Counted from the first letter of the stretch, positions 17,706-26,316 are shown. The stretch is DNA of 64,000 bases from 55-13 sp037190145 (GCA_037190145.1 JBBCJU010000009.1:1-64000), one strand, 5' to 3'. The notes: generated by a model from the letters alone, not told the origin. Program-made: numbers and translations.

Positions 17706-18881
17706 TTAGGAGGCTAAGGCAAGACGGCACATCGCTTCGACTCCATAAGGAATCGCGGCGTTGTTGAAATCAAACTCCGGCGCATGCAGATTGGGATACT
17801 TGTGATCGGCCTTTGGATTCAATCCTAACCAGAAGAAGCAGGCTTTCGTCTTCGCTCCGTAGAAGCTAAAATCCTCCGCTCCCATGACCGGCAATACTGG
17901 ATCGGGCAAAACCTCTCCCGAGAAATCGGTGAGAGCGTTTCGCCATCGAGATTCTGCCTCCGCATCGTTTTTTGTTACCGGATAGCCGACCATCCAGTCC
18001 ACCTCAAAGGTCGCGCCATGCATCCTGGCAATACCCTCGCCAATCTCTACCAAGCGGCGTAAGGCGAGCTCTCGAGTTTCCTCGCTAAAGGTCCGAACCG
18101 TGCCGGAAATCTCTACAAAGTCGGGAATCACATTGTGCGCCACTCCGGCATGAACCTCTGCCACCGTCACCACAACCGGCTCAATCGGGTTCACATTTCG
18201 GGAAGCGATGGTTTGCCAAGCCAAGATGATCTCGCTTGTTATCACGACCGGGTCAATTGTGGAGTGAGGCATTGCCGCATGGCCACCTCGCCCCGTGATG
18301 CGAGCGTGGAAAGAATCTGCAGAGGCCATGATCGGGCCAACACATGTGCTGACCTGACCAATCGTAGTGGTAGGGTGGCAATGCAGACCATAGATCCGGT
18401 CTGCCGGATTTCCAAGAACTCGACCCTCCAGAACGCCATCTTCACACATCTTCTTTCCCCCGGCCCCACCTTCTTCCGCAGGTTGGAAAAGAAAGAGAAC
18501 ATTAAACGGTCGCTCCGCGGTTTGACTCAAAACGGATGCCGTTCCGATCAGAATGGAGGTATGCCCATCATGGCCACAGGCGTGCATCACGTTTGCCGTC
18601 TTGCTTGCATGCGGCACTCCCGTCGCCTCCAATATTGGGAGCGCATCCATATCGGCTCGTAAAGCCACCGTCTCTGCATTCGAAACCGTTGCTGGAAGGT
18701 AACCCAAAACCCCAGTGCCTCCGGCCAGTCCCGCCTTGAACTCAACGCCCAGTCGTCCCAGCTCACGCTGCACAACCCCACTTGTCCGAACCTCTTGATA
18801 ACCCAGTTCTGGATGAGCATGCAGGTCTTCACGAATATCGGAAAGCCAGACTAAATCTTCTGAGCGCAGGCGAGGATTCAT
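17706..18881 (-). CDS. M20 family amidohydrolase (hippurate hydrolase/N-acyl amino acid type)
   Basis: 391 residues. M20D metal-binding pattern: ALRADMDALP, CGHDGHTSILIG, PAEEGGAGGKKM, and a late MGAEDFSFYG bearing the last ligand. The RGGHAAMPHSTIDPV segment opens the dimerisation domain. Enzymes of this group cleave N-acyl amino acids such as hippurate, indole-3-acetyl amino acids or N-acetyl-diaminopimelate. No signal peptide, so it is cytoplasmic. It is 18 nt upstream of the serine hydrolase gene, giving a three-gene unit with glycerate kinase. Confidence 0.9.
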   Translation of the reverse strand: MNPRLRSEDLVWLSDIREDLHAHPELGYQEVRTSGVVQRELGRLGVEFKAGLAGGTGVLGYLPATVSNAETVALRADMDALPILEATGVPHASKTANVMHACGHDGHTSILIGTASVLSQTAERPFNVLFLFQPAEEGGAGGKKMCEDGVLEGRVLGNPADRIYGLHCHPTTTIGQVSTCVGPIMASADSFHARITGRGGHAAMPHSTIDPVVITSEIILAWQTIASRNVNPIEPVVVTVAEVHAGVAHNVIPDFVEISGTVRTFSEETRELALRRLVEIGEGIARMHGATFEVDWMVGYPVTKNDAEAESRWRNALTDFSGEVLPDPVLPVMGAEDFSFYGAKTKACFFWLGLNPKADHKYPNLHAPEFDFNNAAIPYGVEAMCRLALAS

Positions 18882-18933
18882 TTTCGCAGGTTACCGCCAA
18901 CCGAATAGTTATCTACAATAAGGCGTCAACCCC

Positions 18934-19224
18934 ATGGAACACCGCCCCAGGACAAGGAAAGAAATCTTCGCGTGGCTGGTTTTACTTTTAAGCCTTATGT
19001 TGCCTGGACAAGCGAGAGCGGCCTTCTTAATTCAGGGCGCTTGGGCGGTGTTTGGAGAGCACCTAGCCGGATTCCCCGCGATGGGAATAGAGTCCGCAAC
19101 CGGCAAGGAAGCAGCAAAGGTTGATTGATATCTCATGGGCGCAGGCCTCATCTGCGCCTTCGTCGCGTTTATGGGTATCCGCTATTCCATAAAGGAGATT
19201 CGGAAGGTTTGGCCAAAAAGGTAA
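18934..19224 (+). pseudogene. Small two-segment membrane protein interrupted by in-frame TGA
   Basis: Codons 1-64 from ATG 18934 encode a membrane-type N-terminus (FAWLVLLLSLMLPGQARA). They end at TGA 19126-19128. The same frame continues without another stop to TAA 19222, giving YLMGAGLICAFVAFMGIRYS, a second membrane segment, and a basic tail. One base change (TGG to TGA, Asp-Trp-Tyr) would restore a 96-residue protein. A nonsense mutation or sequencing error is the simplest reading. The family is not recognised. Confidence 0.5.
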
Positions 19225-19358
19225 CGAATCGCCAAGCATCTCGCTTAACTCGCATCCTGCTTCAAGAAGACAGGTTAGCCCTAAGCAAACATAACCTTGC
19301 TTAACAAGAGTTAATGAAGGAACCTTGCTCTGAAGATAAATCGTTCTAGGAGAATCAA

Positions 19359-19700
19359 ATGAAATTCTTAGTAGCCATTCACCACGCTGACAATTATGAT
19401 CCCTCTACAGAAGGTGAAGAAATGGAACGCGCCATAGATGACCTCAATGACGAGATGGTTAAGAAAGGGATTCGCGTCTATGTCGGCGGATTACATCACG
19501 CCAGCAAGGCCAAGTCCCTCCGCGCCCAGCCCGATGGAGATGTCGTTGAAAGTGATGGCCCTTACCTAGAGACCGACGAACATGTGGGCGGGTTCTGGGT
19601 CTTAGAATGCGCCAGTATGGATGAGGCGCTAGAATGGGGAAGAAAAGCGGTTATCGCCTGCCGAGCCCCAGTAGAAGTGCGCCAATTTCACGGGCAGTAG
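19359..19700 (+). CDS. YCII-related (DGPF-type) domain protein
   Basis: 113 residues. The ferredoxin-like YCII/DGPF pattern is clear: opening MKFLVAIHHAD, the central VVESDGPYLETDEHVGGFWV with its DGP motif, and a terminal VEVRQF strand. Such proteins often sit beside sigma factors or act as small dimeric enzymes, and most are uncharacterised. AGGAG precedes ATG 19359 by 6 nt. It stands alone between the broken membrane gene and the convergent PIN pair. Confidence 0.85.
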   Translation: MKFLVAIHHADNYDPSTEGEEMERAIDDLNDEMVKKGIRVYVGGLHHASKAKSLRAQPDGDVVESDGPYLETDEHVGGFWVLECASMDEALEWGRKAVIACRAPVEVRQFHGQ

Positions 19701-19712
19701 AAGCACCTACGA

Positions 19713-19922
19713 CTAGGCTGCCCGCCGGTAATCGTTGAGCAATTCCTCCACCGACATACCGCGCCGTAGTACTCGGAAATTCCGAATCATACGCAACTCC
19801 TGCATCATAGGATCGCTCGGATACTCTTGCTCGACAAATGAAACCAGTTCCTCCATTTGGGCAGGAGTGATCTGAATTCCATCAGCTTGCGCTAACCAGG
19901 CATCTATATTGTTCTGGCTCAT
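19713..19922 (-). CDS. Small partner of PIN protein (putative antitoxin)
   Basis: 69-residue helical acidic protein, not a recognised antitoxin family. Its ATG overlaps the stop of the upstream PIN gene by 4 nt (ATGA), so it is made with it. Genes tied to PIN ribonucleases in this way usually encode the inhibitor, but here the partner comes second, unlike the usual antitoxin-first order. No obvious DNA-binding motif is visible; the region MRELRMIRNFR-like helix is basic. Antitoxin role is inferred from context. Confidence 0.6.
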   Translation of the reverse strand: MSQNNIDAWLAQADGIQITPAQMEELVSFVEQEYPSDPMMQELRMIRNFRVLRRGMSVEELLNDYRRAA

Positions 19923-20362
19923 AACTCAGGCGGAGACAAGATTTCCATTGCCGGATATCCCAGCAACTGAAGAACATTGTTCACCATAATTCTACGCCTC
20001 TGATTCACTAAGTGCCTAAAGTTCCATGAAAGCAAGATATCAACCTGATTAGCAGAAGCAGTTGCGATGTGCATCGCATCGTCAGAGGTACGAGCTGAAA
20101 ATGGTCCCATCCTAAGCAGATTTTCGTGGATCAAAAGAACCTCCGAAGTGATTGGTAGCACCTCAATTCCGAATAATAGGTTAAGCACTTTCGAACGTAA
20201 CTCAGGGTTTCGGTTTTCATTTATTTCTTGTCGAGCAATCTCACCCGTCAACACTTCATACTGCCCTTTACTATCCCAAAAGGCCTGTGTAAGCGCTTGG
20301 CGACTCGGCTCCCTCAAATCAAGCAGTGCACTAAAAACGGAAGTATCTAGATATAGCTTCAA
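19919..20362 (-). CDS. PIN-domain ribonuclease (putative toxin)
   Basis: 147 residues. YLDTSVFSALLD carries the first PIN acidic residue, an Glu lies in ARQEINE, TSDDAMHIATA supplies the central acid pair, and LLSWNFRHL is the last conserved strand. PIN toxins cut RNA using Mg2+. The start overlaps the end of comM by 4 nt, so the pair depends on the comM transcript or an internal promoter. With the downstream 69-residue partner it forms a toxin-first pair. Confidence 0.8.
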   Translation of the reverse strand: MKLYLDTSVFSALLDLREPSRQALTQAFWDSKGQYEVLTGEIARQEINENRNPELRSKVLNLLFGIEVLPITSEVLLIHENLLRMGPFSARTSDDAMHIATASANQVDILLSWNFRHLVNQRRRIMVNNVLQLLGYPAMEILSPPEL

Positions 20363-21882
20363 ATCTCCGTCCGATCCCGGTATTGAACGGCTTCACTGAG
20401 GTGGTTCTTTGCCAAAGTAGGTGCGTCCGCGAGGTCGGCGATGGTTCGAGCGACTTTGAGAATTCGGTCGAAGACTCGGGCTGAGACATTCATCCTCGCC
20501 ATCACGGTTCGCATGAAGCTCTCGCACTCTTCATTCAGCGGAATGGTCTCCCGAATTTCTCGGGGCGTCATCTTTCCGTTCACGCGATGCCCGCCTAGTC
20601 TCTGCCCTTGAAGCCCCCTGGCCCTCATTACGCGATCACGGATCGCATTAGAACATTCGCCGGGTTGCATCGAGAGCAACTCCTCAGCTTTTAATCGCGG
20701 GACCTCCAAATGCAGATCAATCCGATCTAGAAGTGGGCCGCTTATCTTGGAGATGTAGCGCCCACACACGGTTGGAGAGGAGACGCACTTCTGTTCCGGC
20801 AAGCCCTTGAATCCGCAAGGACAAGGGTTCATTGCTCCAACCAAGATGCACTCGGCGGGAAAGGTGATGGTGTTTTGAACCCGCGACACTGTCACCACTC
20901 CATCCTCCAAAGGTTGTCGTAAAGCCTCCAAAACCTGCCGATCAAATTCGGGCATTTCATCCATGAAGAGCACACCATGATTGGCCATGCTGATCTCCCC
21001 AGGTTTGGGATTTTTGCCACCACCGACAATAGCGGGATGGCTTGCTGAATGGTGGGGCGAACGAAAGGGGCGCTCCCAGATCAACCCCTGACGTCCACCC
21101 TTTTGCCCCGCCGCGCTATAAATACGAGTCACCTCGATACTTTCTGCGAGCGACAGCGGAGGCAAAATCGTGGGCAATCGCCTGGCGAGCATAGTCTTGC
21201 CAGAACCTGGAGGTCCTGACATCAGCACGTTGTGCCCGCCCGCAGCAGCAATCTCTAAAGCTCGAATCGCATGTCTCTGTCCTTTGACATCGGAATAGTC
21301 GATGCCGTAGTCAGGTAACTGCCCCGCTTCCACTTCGGCAAAGGCCTGCGGCGCGTATCCAGGGGCTCCATTCAGCAATTCCGCGCACTCCCGCAAACTG
21401 CCAACCCCAAAGACTTGAACCCCAGGGGCAATCGCGGCTTCGGCTGCGTTTTGTTTGGGGAGGATTAATCGCTTGAAGCCGTGCTCGTGCGCCATGAGAG
21501 CTACGCTCACAGCTCCATTTACTGGTCGAAGTTCTCCATCTAGACCGAGTTCACCAATGATGAGCGTGCTGTCGAGTTCTGCCAGATTGATCTGCTCGTC
21601 CATCGCGAGGATGGAAACCGCTATCGGCAAGTCTAGAAAGGGGCCTTCCTTCCGAATATCTCCGGGAGCCAAATTGCAGATAATCCGAACTCCGGGCATC
21701 AGCATCCCCGAATTCGCAATCGCTGAACGCACCCGCACCTGGCTTTCTTTGACGGCGCTATCGGGAAGTCCAACCAAGCTAAACGGCTGCGCCCCATCCG
21801 TCATCCGCTTGAAGTCAACTTCAACCACGATCGGTAAAGCTTCAATGCCCAAGAGAGTAGCAGAGTGGGCTTTTGCGATCAC
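20359..21882 (-). CDS. comM: Mg chelatase-like AAA+ ATPase, ComM/YifB family
   Basis: 507 residues. An N-terminal Lon-like/ChlI fold (about 1-170) is followed by an AAA+ module with Walker A GPPGSGKTMLARRLP, Walker B LFMDEMPEF, and the four-cysteine block NPCPCGFKG...C. ComM is a hexameric helicase that promotes branch migration during natural transformation in several bacteria. Start is GTG 21882. Its 3' end overlaps the PIN gene. Competence in this organism is an inference only. Confidence 0.92.
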   Translation of the reverse strand: MIAKAHSATLLGIEALPIVVEVDFKRMTDGAQPFSLVGLPDSAVKESQVRVRSAIANSGMLMPGVRIICNLAPGDIRKEGPFLDLPIAVSILAMDEQINLAELDSTLIIGELGLDGELRPVNGAVSVALMAHEHGFKRLILPKQNAAEAAIAPGVQVFGVGSLRECAELLNGAPGYAPQAFAEVEAGQLPDYGIDYSDVKGQRHAIRALEIAAAGGHNVLMSGPPGSGKTMLARRLPTILPPLSLAESIEVTRIYSAAGQKGGRQGLIWERPFRSPHHSASHPAIVGGGKNPKPGEISMANHGVLFMDEMPEFDRQVLEALRQPLEDGVVTVSRVQNTITFPAECILVGAMNPCPCGFKGLPEQKCVSSPTVCGRYISKISGPLLDRIDLHLEVPRLKAEELLSMQPGECSNAIRDRVMRARGLQGQRLGGHRVNGKMTPREIRETIPLNEECESFMRTVMARMNVSARVFDRILKVARTIADLADAPTLAKNHLSEAVQYRDRTEI

Positions 21883-21956
21883 AAATGTTACATTCGTGAC
21901 ATCCTAATCAAAGTCCTTCAGGGACTTTTAAAACCCGTATTTCTTCCAGCAAGCAG

Positions 21957-22202
21957 CTAATCACTAAAGAGTCGATGAAGGACTTCGGATTTGTCTAGCG
22001 ACAAATGTCGCGCAATTTCCCCAATAATTGCATTCAGAGTTCCTAATCTAATGGGAGCATGATTAGGGATCGTAATGTGGTGCTCGCCGTGAACTGAAGT
22101 CGTAAGCCTAATATGGCTGCCTGTCTGATGCGTCACACGATAGCCAAATTTCTCGGAAGCTTTGATTAAATCAGATGCCGCTACATCACGAGGCAATCTC
22201 AA
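21957..22202 (-). CDS. hicA: HicA-type mRNA interferase toxin
   Basis: 81 residues with the HicA double-stranded RNA-binding-like fold: a basic opening, GYRVTHQTGSHIRLT with the catalytic His in the G-S-H motif, then HHITIPNHAPIRLGTLNAII. HicA cleaves mRNA independent of the ribosome. The gene starts 4 nt inside the end of hicB, so order is antitoxin then toxin. It is slightly longer than the shortest HicA proteins. The 3' neighbour is comM, same strand. Confidence 0.88.
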   Translation of the reverse strand: MRLPRDVAASDLIKASEKFGYRVTHQTGSHIRLTTSVHGEHHITIPNHAPIRLGTLNAIIGEIARHLSLDKSEVLHRLFSD

Positions 22203-22405
22203 GCCGCAAGAACCTCTTCCCGAATAAAGATAAGTCTGATGGACTTGGGTAGCGAATTAGGATCAAAGTGACACCGGACAGCATCTTGTACATTCGACCT
22301 AATCTCTTCAAGAGAGTCCCCTTCAGTGAATATCGCTGTGCCAAGAGCCCTAGCTTCAAAGCCACCTTCTACAGACTCGCGAACCTCAAAGATTAACTCT
22401 GTCAT
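22199..22405 (-). CDS. hicB: HicB-like antitoxin
   Basis: 68 residues. The partial RNase H-like HicB fold is visible: FEVRESVEGGFEARALGTAI, then EGDSLEEIRSNVQDAV. It lacks the C-terminal DNA-binding domain found in longer HicB proteins, so its repression may need other parts or be absent. Its promoter is TTGAAG-N16-TAGAAT (22439-22412 on the minus strand), placing the transcript start at or next to the ATG, so the mRNA is probably leaderless. Confidence 0.85.
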   Translation of the reverse strand: MTELIFEVRESVEGGFEARALGTAIFTEGDSLEEIRSNVQDAVRCHFDPNSLPKSIRLIFIREEVLAA

Positions 22406-22411
22406 AGATAC

Positions 22412-22439
22412 ATTCTACGCGGAAAAGCCTTGCCTTCAA
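22412..22439 (-). promoter_or_regulatory. hicBA promoter (leaderless)
   Basis: Minus strand TTGAAG (22439-22434), 16-bp spacer, TAGAAT (22417-22412). The ATG begins 7 nt beyond the -10, where transcription itself would start. Confidence 0.5.
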
Positions 22440-22557
22440 GATTTTGTCCTATCCATATATAATTGATAAATTATATAAATTCGTCCATAGTCTCAAAGTC
22501 CTTCACCTTCAGATCGTTCAGATAACATCCAGTTCGTTTTATTTTGGAGGTTCCCTT

Positions 22558-22950
22558 ATGGGTTTAGAAGAAAAGAGAAAAATCAAAGAATATCAAGACA
22601 CCATCCTGCCCGGACGGCTGCAAGAATTAGCAGCAATTGTCGGCGGGACCATCCCTTACGAGATCGATTGGGAGACATTCTCTAGCGACGCAGAGGCACT
22701 TCAATATCTCGATAATCTTAGCTTCCATCGCATCAACATGGCAATGCGCGTCATCTGCACGGATGATCTCGGGAAAGAAGCGGTACGAGAAACAGTGAAA
22801 TCCATTAAGTTAAAAAATGTGGATTCTAAAGACGCCATGTTATTGAAAATGGATGGAGACTCGCTCATGATGGCCCTCAATTATGCGAAGGGCACTGATG
22901 GCTATTACACCGATGGTGAGATTCGCCAAACCTTGATGGCTCACCTATAA
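22558..22950 (+). CDS. Conserved hypothetical cytoplasmic protein
   Basis: 130 residues from ATG 22558, which has GGAGG 8 nt upstream; the open frame extends 38 residues further 5' but that part is atypical. The protein is acidic and helical (GLEEKRKIKEYQDTILPGRL, then SDAEALQYLDNLSFHRINMA) with no membrane segment, metal motif or family I recognise. It is followed by a strong hairpin at 22974-23013. Confidence 0.65.
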   Translation: MGLEEKRKIKEYQDTILPGRLQELAAIVGGTIPYEIDWETFSSDAEALQYLDNLSFHRINMAMRVICTDDLGKEAVRETVKSIKLKNVDSKDAMLLKMDGDSLMMALNYAKGTDGYYTDGEIRQTLMAHL

Positions 22951-22973
22951 TTAGGTTCTAAACTGGCCAACAA

Positions 22974-23013
22974 AGGGCTTAGGTTCGCAGGAACCTGACA
23001 GAACCTGAGCCCT
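22974..23013. terminator. Hairpin between convergent genes
   Basis: 13-nt arms 22974-22986 and 23001-23013 pair at 12 of 13 positions plus one G-T wobble, with a 14-nt loop. On the minus strand it is followed by TTTGTT. It can end transcription from the 22558 gene and from the pyruvate-kinase operon. Confidence 0.55.
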
Positions 23014-23037
23014 TCTTGATGGCCTTTGAACCTGACG

Positions 23038-23265
23038 CTACTCTGATGAAGGGGATGTGCGGAGCTTGTACTTCTTGTACTCCAAGACTCCAACGGCAAG
23101 CAAGCAAACAACCGTGAGACTGAATCGTCCAATCGCAAAGGCAAGTTGACCGGATTCTCCAAACGGGGCCGCAATGAAGAGGCGAGAAACATGAAGCAGA
23201 ATCGGGCCAGCAAAAAGGCCAAGCTGCCAATAAGTAAGAACCTTATAGCGTCGCTCTCGGCTCAT
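23038..23265 (-). CDS. Small two-segment membrane protein, unknown
   Basis: 75 residues with two hydrophobic segments (about 11-28 and 42-60) and a basic C-terminal tail. The family is not recognised. Its ATG overlaps the stop of the preceding gene by 4 nt (ATGA), so it is the last gene of the pyruvate kinase operon. Other frames open across the same DNA but lack this coupling. Confidence 0.55.
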   Translation of the reverse strand: MSRERRYKVLTYWQLGLFAGPILLHVSRLFIAAPFGESGQLAFAIGRFSLTVVCLLAVGVLEYKKYKLRTSPSSE

Positions 23266-23924
23266 TTTCGAACGGCCAACTTTAAGTCTTTGGTGCGAAG
23301 CGTTACGCTAAGTTCGCAGTTTTCGGTGCCACCGGGAATGGGACAGTTAAAGATCGTCCAGTGACCGTCTTCCAGAATGCCTGTTTTGGGTTCTAGCGAG
23401 TAGTAGCCAGAGGCTTTAATAGGTCTGTCTATGCCGGCCTCTCCAGCGGAAACCGCCAATACAGTCTTTTCTTTCCTATTGGGCTCCAACGTTATTTTCT
23501 TATCAAGCCCAACTAACCGAACATTGGGTGGAGTGGGAAAGAATGAAGGTTCGGCAAAAGATCCCTTTCGCTCAATCTGCAACACCCTTTCGATGCGATG
23601 GCGAGCGATGTCCTCGTTGATCCAATCCGACTTGGTTTCGCCATCCTGATTCACTTTGATAACGATCGGCTCTGTTGCCTTTGGAACGGGTACGGTTTCG
23701 CCATCCACCTTAGATTCTCGCAACATCCATTTCGCCGTCAGCACCAGCTTGGAGCCTTCTTTTGCAACTGAATAGCTCGTTGTCTCGACATTGATGAGAT
23801 CAATATCTTCGCTCTTAAACTGGTATGTGTATTCCGAGGTCCACTGATCGCCCGGCATGAGACGCAGAGCCGTATCGGGCATGGATTGCGGAACAAGAGC
23901 AACGGCGGCGAGTAGGCTTAGCAT
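23262..23924 (-). CDS. Secreted beta-rich protein, unknown
   Basis: 220 residues with a short signal peptide (LSLLAAVALVPQS). The mature part alternates strands (YTYQFKSEDIDLINVETTSY, then LVLTAKWMLRES) and has no recognised domain; it vaguely recalls DUF6263-type exported proteins. It is translationally linked to both neighbours: ATG 23924 touches the stop of the upstream gene and its own stop overlaps the 75-residue gene. Confidence 0.65.
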   Translation of the reverse strand: MLSLLAAVALVPQSMPDTALRLMPGDQWTSEYTYQFKSEDIDLINVETTSYSVAKEGSKLVLTAKWMLRESKVDGETVPVPKATEPIVIKVNQDGETKSDWINEDIARHRIERVLQIERKGSFAEPSFFPTPPNVRLVGLDKKITLEPNRKEKTVLAVSAGEAGIDRPIKASGYYSLEPKTGILEDGHWTIFNCPIPGGTENCELSVTLRTKDLKLAVRK

Positions 23925-24181
23925 CAGTTTTCGTCTAGAACAACCTCACCGGGACGCGTCCAATTCTTACCTCGGATGCGTTCTTCCCGGCCAAGCGGAC
24001 TCATTGCTTTGGTCTTTTCTTTCATGAGACGTTCTCGTTCACGCTCGGCTTCTTGCATTTCTGAGACGATTCCGTCCGCCTTGTTTTGTTGTTCTTTATA
24101 AACTTGCCATGGCCGCTGGCTCAGGAACACTCCGGTTCCGATTGCGGCTACCACGATGAAGATTTGCCATCCTTTCTTCAT
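23924..24181 (-). CDS. Single-pass membrane protein with charged helix
   Basis: 85 residues. A membrane segment at 5-20 (WQIFIVVAAIGTGVFL) is followed by a strongly charged helix rich in Glu, Arg and Lys (about 30-62), likely a coiled coil on one side of the membrane. ATG 24181 overlaps the stop of pyk by 1 nt. No family recognised. Confidence 0.65.
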   Translation of the reverse strand: MKKGWQIFIVVAAIGTGVFLSQRPWQVYKEQQNKADGIVSEMQEAERERERLMKEKTKAMSPLGREERIRGKNWTRPGEVVLDEN

Positions 24182-25587
24182 TAATCCACCATCTGGGTAA
24201 GGATCAGATTGGTATTGCCTTCTCCAAAAGGCACTCCCGCCGTGATCAGTACCAAGCTTCCTTTCTTGATACGTCTATATTTTACAAAAGTTGAAACAGC
24301 ATTACGGACTCCTTCCTCAGTAGCGGAGGGTGTCGGAAGCCGAATTGCCTCTACTCCCCAACATACCGCTAACCTTGCTTGGGTTCGTTCATCGTAAGTT
24401 GCGCACAGGAGCGGCGCCTTGGGCCGATACTTGCTCACAAGCCGAGCGGTATTTCCACTTACCGTCGTAGAGACCACAGCCGCAGGCTTGAGCAGTGCGG
24501 CTAAGTCTGCGACAGAATGGGCAATCGCTTCCTGATGCCCAATCGTATGCCGTGCATTCTCTTGGAAGTTCTTCTCGATACGACTTCTGTCAAATAGTTC
24601 TTCTGCCTTCTCCGAAATCCTCACCATCGTTTTTACGCATTCGATGGGATACTCGCCGCTAGCCGTTTCGCCGCTAAGCATGATCGCGTCCGTTCCATCC
24701 AGAACCGCGTTTGCCACATCCGTAGCTTCAGCACGAGTGGGTCGAGGGTTCACAATCATGCTCTCCAACATTTGGGTTGCGGTGATCACGGGCTTACCCG
24801 CCCAAGTGCACATGTCGATGATGCGCTTTTGCATGATCGGCACGTCTTCAATATCCATTTGCAGGCCAAGATCGCCTCTCGCGACCATCACCAAGTCAAC
24901 GGCTGAAAGGATATTGGATAAGTCGTCAATTGCTTCGCGGGTCTCAATCTTGGCGCACAAGCCGATGCTGGGGTCGTACTTACCAACTTCTCTGCGAAGC
25001 TCGGCAATATCTTTCGCCTCTTTAACGTAACTCAGCGCGATGTAGTCCACACCCGCAGCGCATGCATGACCTATGTCTTCTCGATCCTTGTCGGTCATCG
25101 CTGGAGTCTCAAAGACAATATTCACCAGCGTGATTCCCTGGCGGCTCTTAACGAGGCCGTCGCTCATCACTCGAACTCGATAGTTCTCGTCTACTTTCTC
25201 AAGAAACTTTAGCTCTACGTTGCCATCTCCGAGCAGAGCTCGACAATTGGGAGTGAACGCTCGAACAATATCGGGCTGCGTAACAGGCATGGTGGCACCC
25301 GGTCCCGGTCCAACGGTAATGATTTGCCCTTGACTTAAATGCAGTCCATCTTCGGGAAGAATGCCGATTCGAAACTTCGGACCTTGCAAGTCGGCGAGAA
25401 TTGCGACGGACCCAATCTCCGGGCTCAACTCACGAACCCACTCCACCCATCTGCGCTTGGTTTCCCAGTCGCCATGGCTGCAGTTGAGTCGAGCGACATT
25501 CATACCTGCCGCAATAAGTTCTTTGATCTTGGCTTTGCTATCCACCGCTGGGCCAAGTGTGCAGACGATCTTGGTTCGTCGTTTCAT
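24181..25587 (-). CDS. pyk: Pyruvate kinase
   Basis: 468 residues converting phosphoenolpyruvate and ADP to pyruvate and ATP. RRTKIVCTLGPA at the start, LNCSHGD, ADLQGPKFRIG, the Mg/K site in MVARGDLGLQ and TATQMLESMI are all intact, and the C-domain ends with the expected FGEGNTNLILTQ. AAGGAAGG precedes ATG 25587. It leads an operon with three small membrane or secreted genes of unknown role, an unusual association. Confidence 0.96.
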   Translation of the reverse strand: MKRRTKIVCTLGPAVDSKAKIKELIAAGMNVARLNCSHGDWETKRRWVEWVRELSPEIGSVAILADLQGPKFRIGILPEDGLHLSQGQIITVGPGPGATMPVTQPDIVRAFTPNCRALLGDGNVELKFLEKVDENYRVRVMSDGLVKSRQGITLVNIVFETPAMTDKDREDIGHACAAGVDYIALSYVKEAKDIAELRREVGKYDPSIGLCAKIETREAIDDLSNILSAVDLVMVARGDLGLQMDIEDVPIMQKRIIDMCTWAGKPVITATQMLESMIVNPRPTRAEATDVANAVLDGTDAIMLSGETASGEYPIECVKTMVRISEKAEELFDRSRIEKNFQENARHTIGHQEAIAHSVADLAALLKPAAVVSTTVSGNTARLVSKYRPKAPLLCATYDERTQARLAVCWGVEAIRLPTPSATEEGVRNAVSTFVKYRRIKKGSLVLITAGVPFGEGNTNLILTQMVD

Positions 25588-25797
25588 TTGCCTTCCTTGC
25601 GATCTCAGCGTACCCAGATTACGAGGTGAAGATCGGATGGACTATTGCTTGATTCTGTGCTCGATTGTCTAGGTGCCCTCTTCACTCAACCTTATGAACA
25701 AGGATAGGAGATGTCTGAGTAGTAAACATCTATCCCTCAAGTCGAGAAGGGCCGACAACAATCCCCATTCCCCATTTCACACTCGGGGTAACTTTCC

Positions 25798-26247
25798 ATG
25801 CGAATGCGCTATTTCGTCATTGGGGAAGATGGAGAACTCTACGGCCCCGCGAACGTAGCAACCCTCAACGAATGGATCATTCAAGGACGATTAAGCCCTA
25901 CCAGCATGATTCAGGAAGAGTTTGGTGGCGCAAGGTTTGCCGCGTCTCTGCTAGAAGGACTGATCTTCTCTCAAAACTACACCCCACCCGCTAAGCCTCA
26001 GCCACCCGGGGATGTAGAGTTTAGGATTTCCTGGATCATGGGCATCTTAGGATTTCTGTGCTTTCCACTCTTTGGAATCGTGGGAATTGCCTTTGCCATT
26101 TCGGCCCGAAAGAAAGGCCACCCACATAGCCTAGCGGCGGTCATCTTCTGCATGACCGTAACCCTGTGTTCACTTATCATCACTGGCCTCTACATCCATT
26201 TTGGCGGTCAAGAGGGCATCATGGAAGCGCTTCGCAACTATCGCTAA
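25798..26247 (+). CDS. GYF_2/DUF4190 membrane protein
   Basis: 149 residues. An N-terminal GYF_2-type domain (RYFVIGEDGELYGPANVATL, then W and IQGRLSPTSMI) is followed by two membrane segments of the DUF4190 type (ISWIMGILGFLCFPLFGIVG and AAVIFCMTVTLCSLIITGLY) around a short basic loop. GYF_2 domains bind protein or peptide partners at the membrane; the role is not known. ATG 25798 or 25804 are both possible; GGGG lies upstream. Confidence 0.8.
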   Translation: MRMRYFVIGEDGELYGPANVATLNEWIIQGRLSPTSMIQEEFGGARFAASLLEGLIFSQNYTPPAKPQPPGDVEFRISWIMGILGFLCFPLFGIVGIAFAISARKKGHPHSLAAVIFCMTVTLCSLIITGLYIHFGGQEGIMEALRNYR

Positions 26248-26281
26248 GGCAAGTCAATAATTAGGGTTTTAGGGACTTGCC
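26248..26281 (+). terminator. Hairpin after GYF_2 protein gene
   Basis: GGCAAGTC (26248-26255) pairs with GACTTGCC (26274-26281) around an 18-nt T-rich loop directly after the stop codon. No U-tract follows, so strength is uncertain. It lies between convergent genes. Confidence 0.35.
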
Positions 26282-26316
26282 AGAGTTAGCGACTTAGAAT
26301 TCCCGTATAGCCAGTC

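Noticed and set aside
19126..19128. TGA as a selenocysteine codon
   Set aside because: No selenoprotein-like context, the surrounding sequence is a membrane linker, and no selenocysteine machinery is visible; Trp-to-stop mutation is simpler.
25640..25670. TTGATT/CTCGATTG motif resembling the four-helix cassette repeats
   Set aside because: Only short partial similarity, no partner repeat and no gene between; could be chance.
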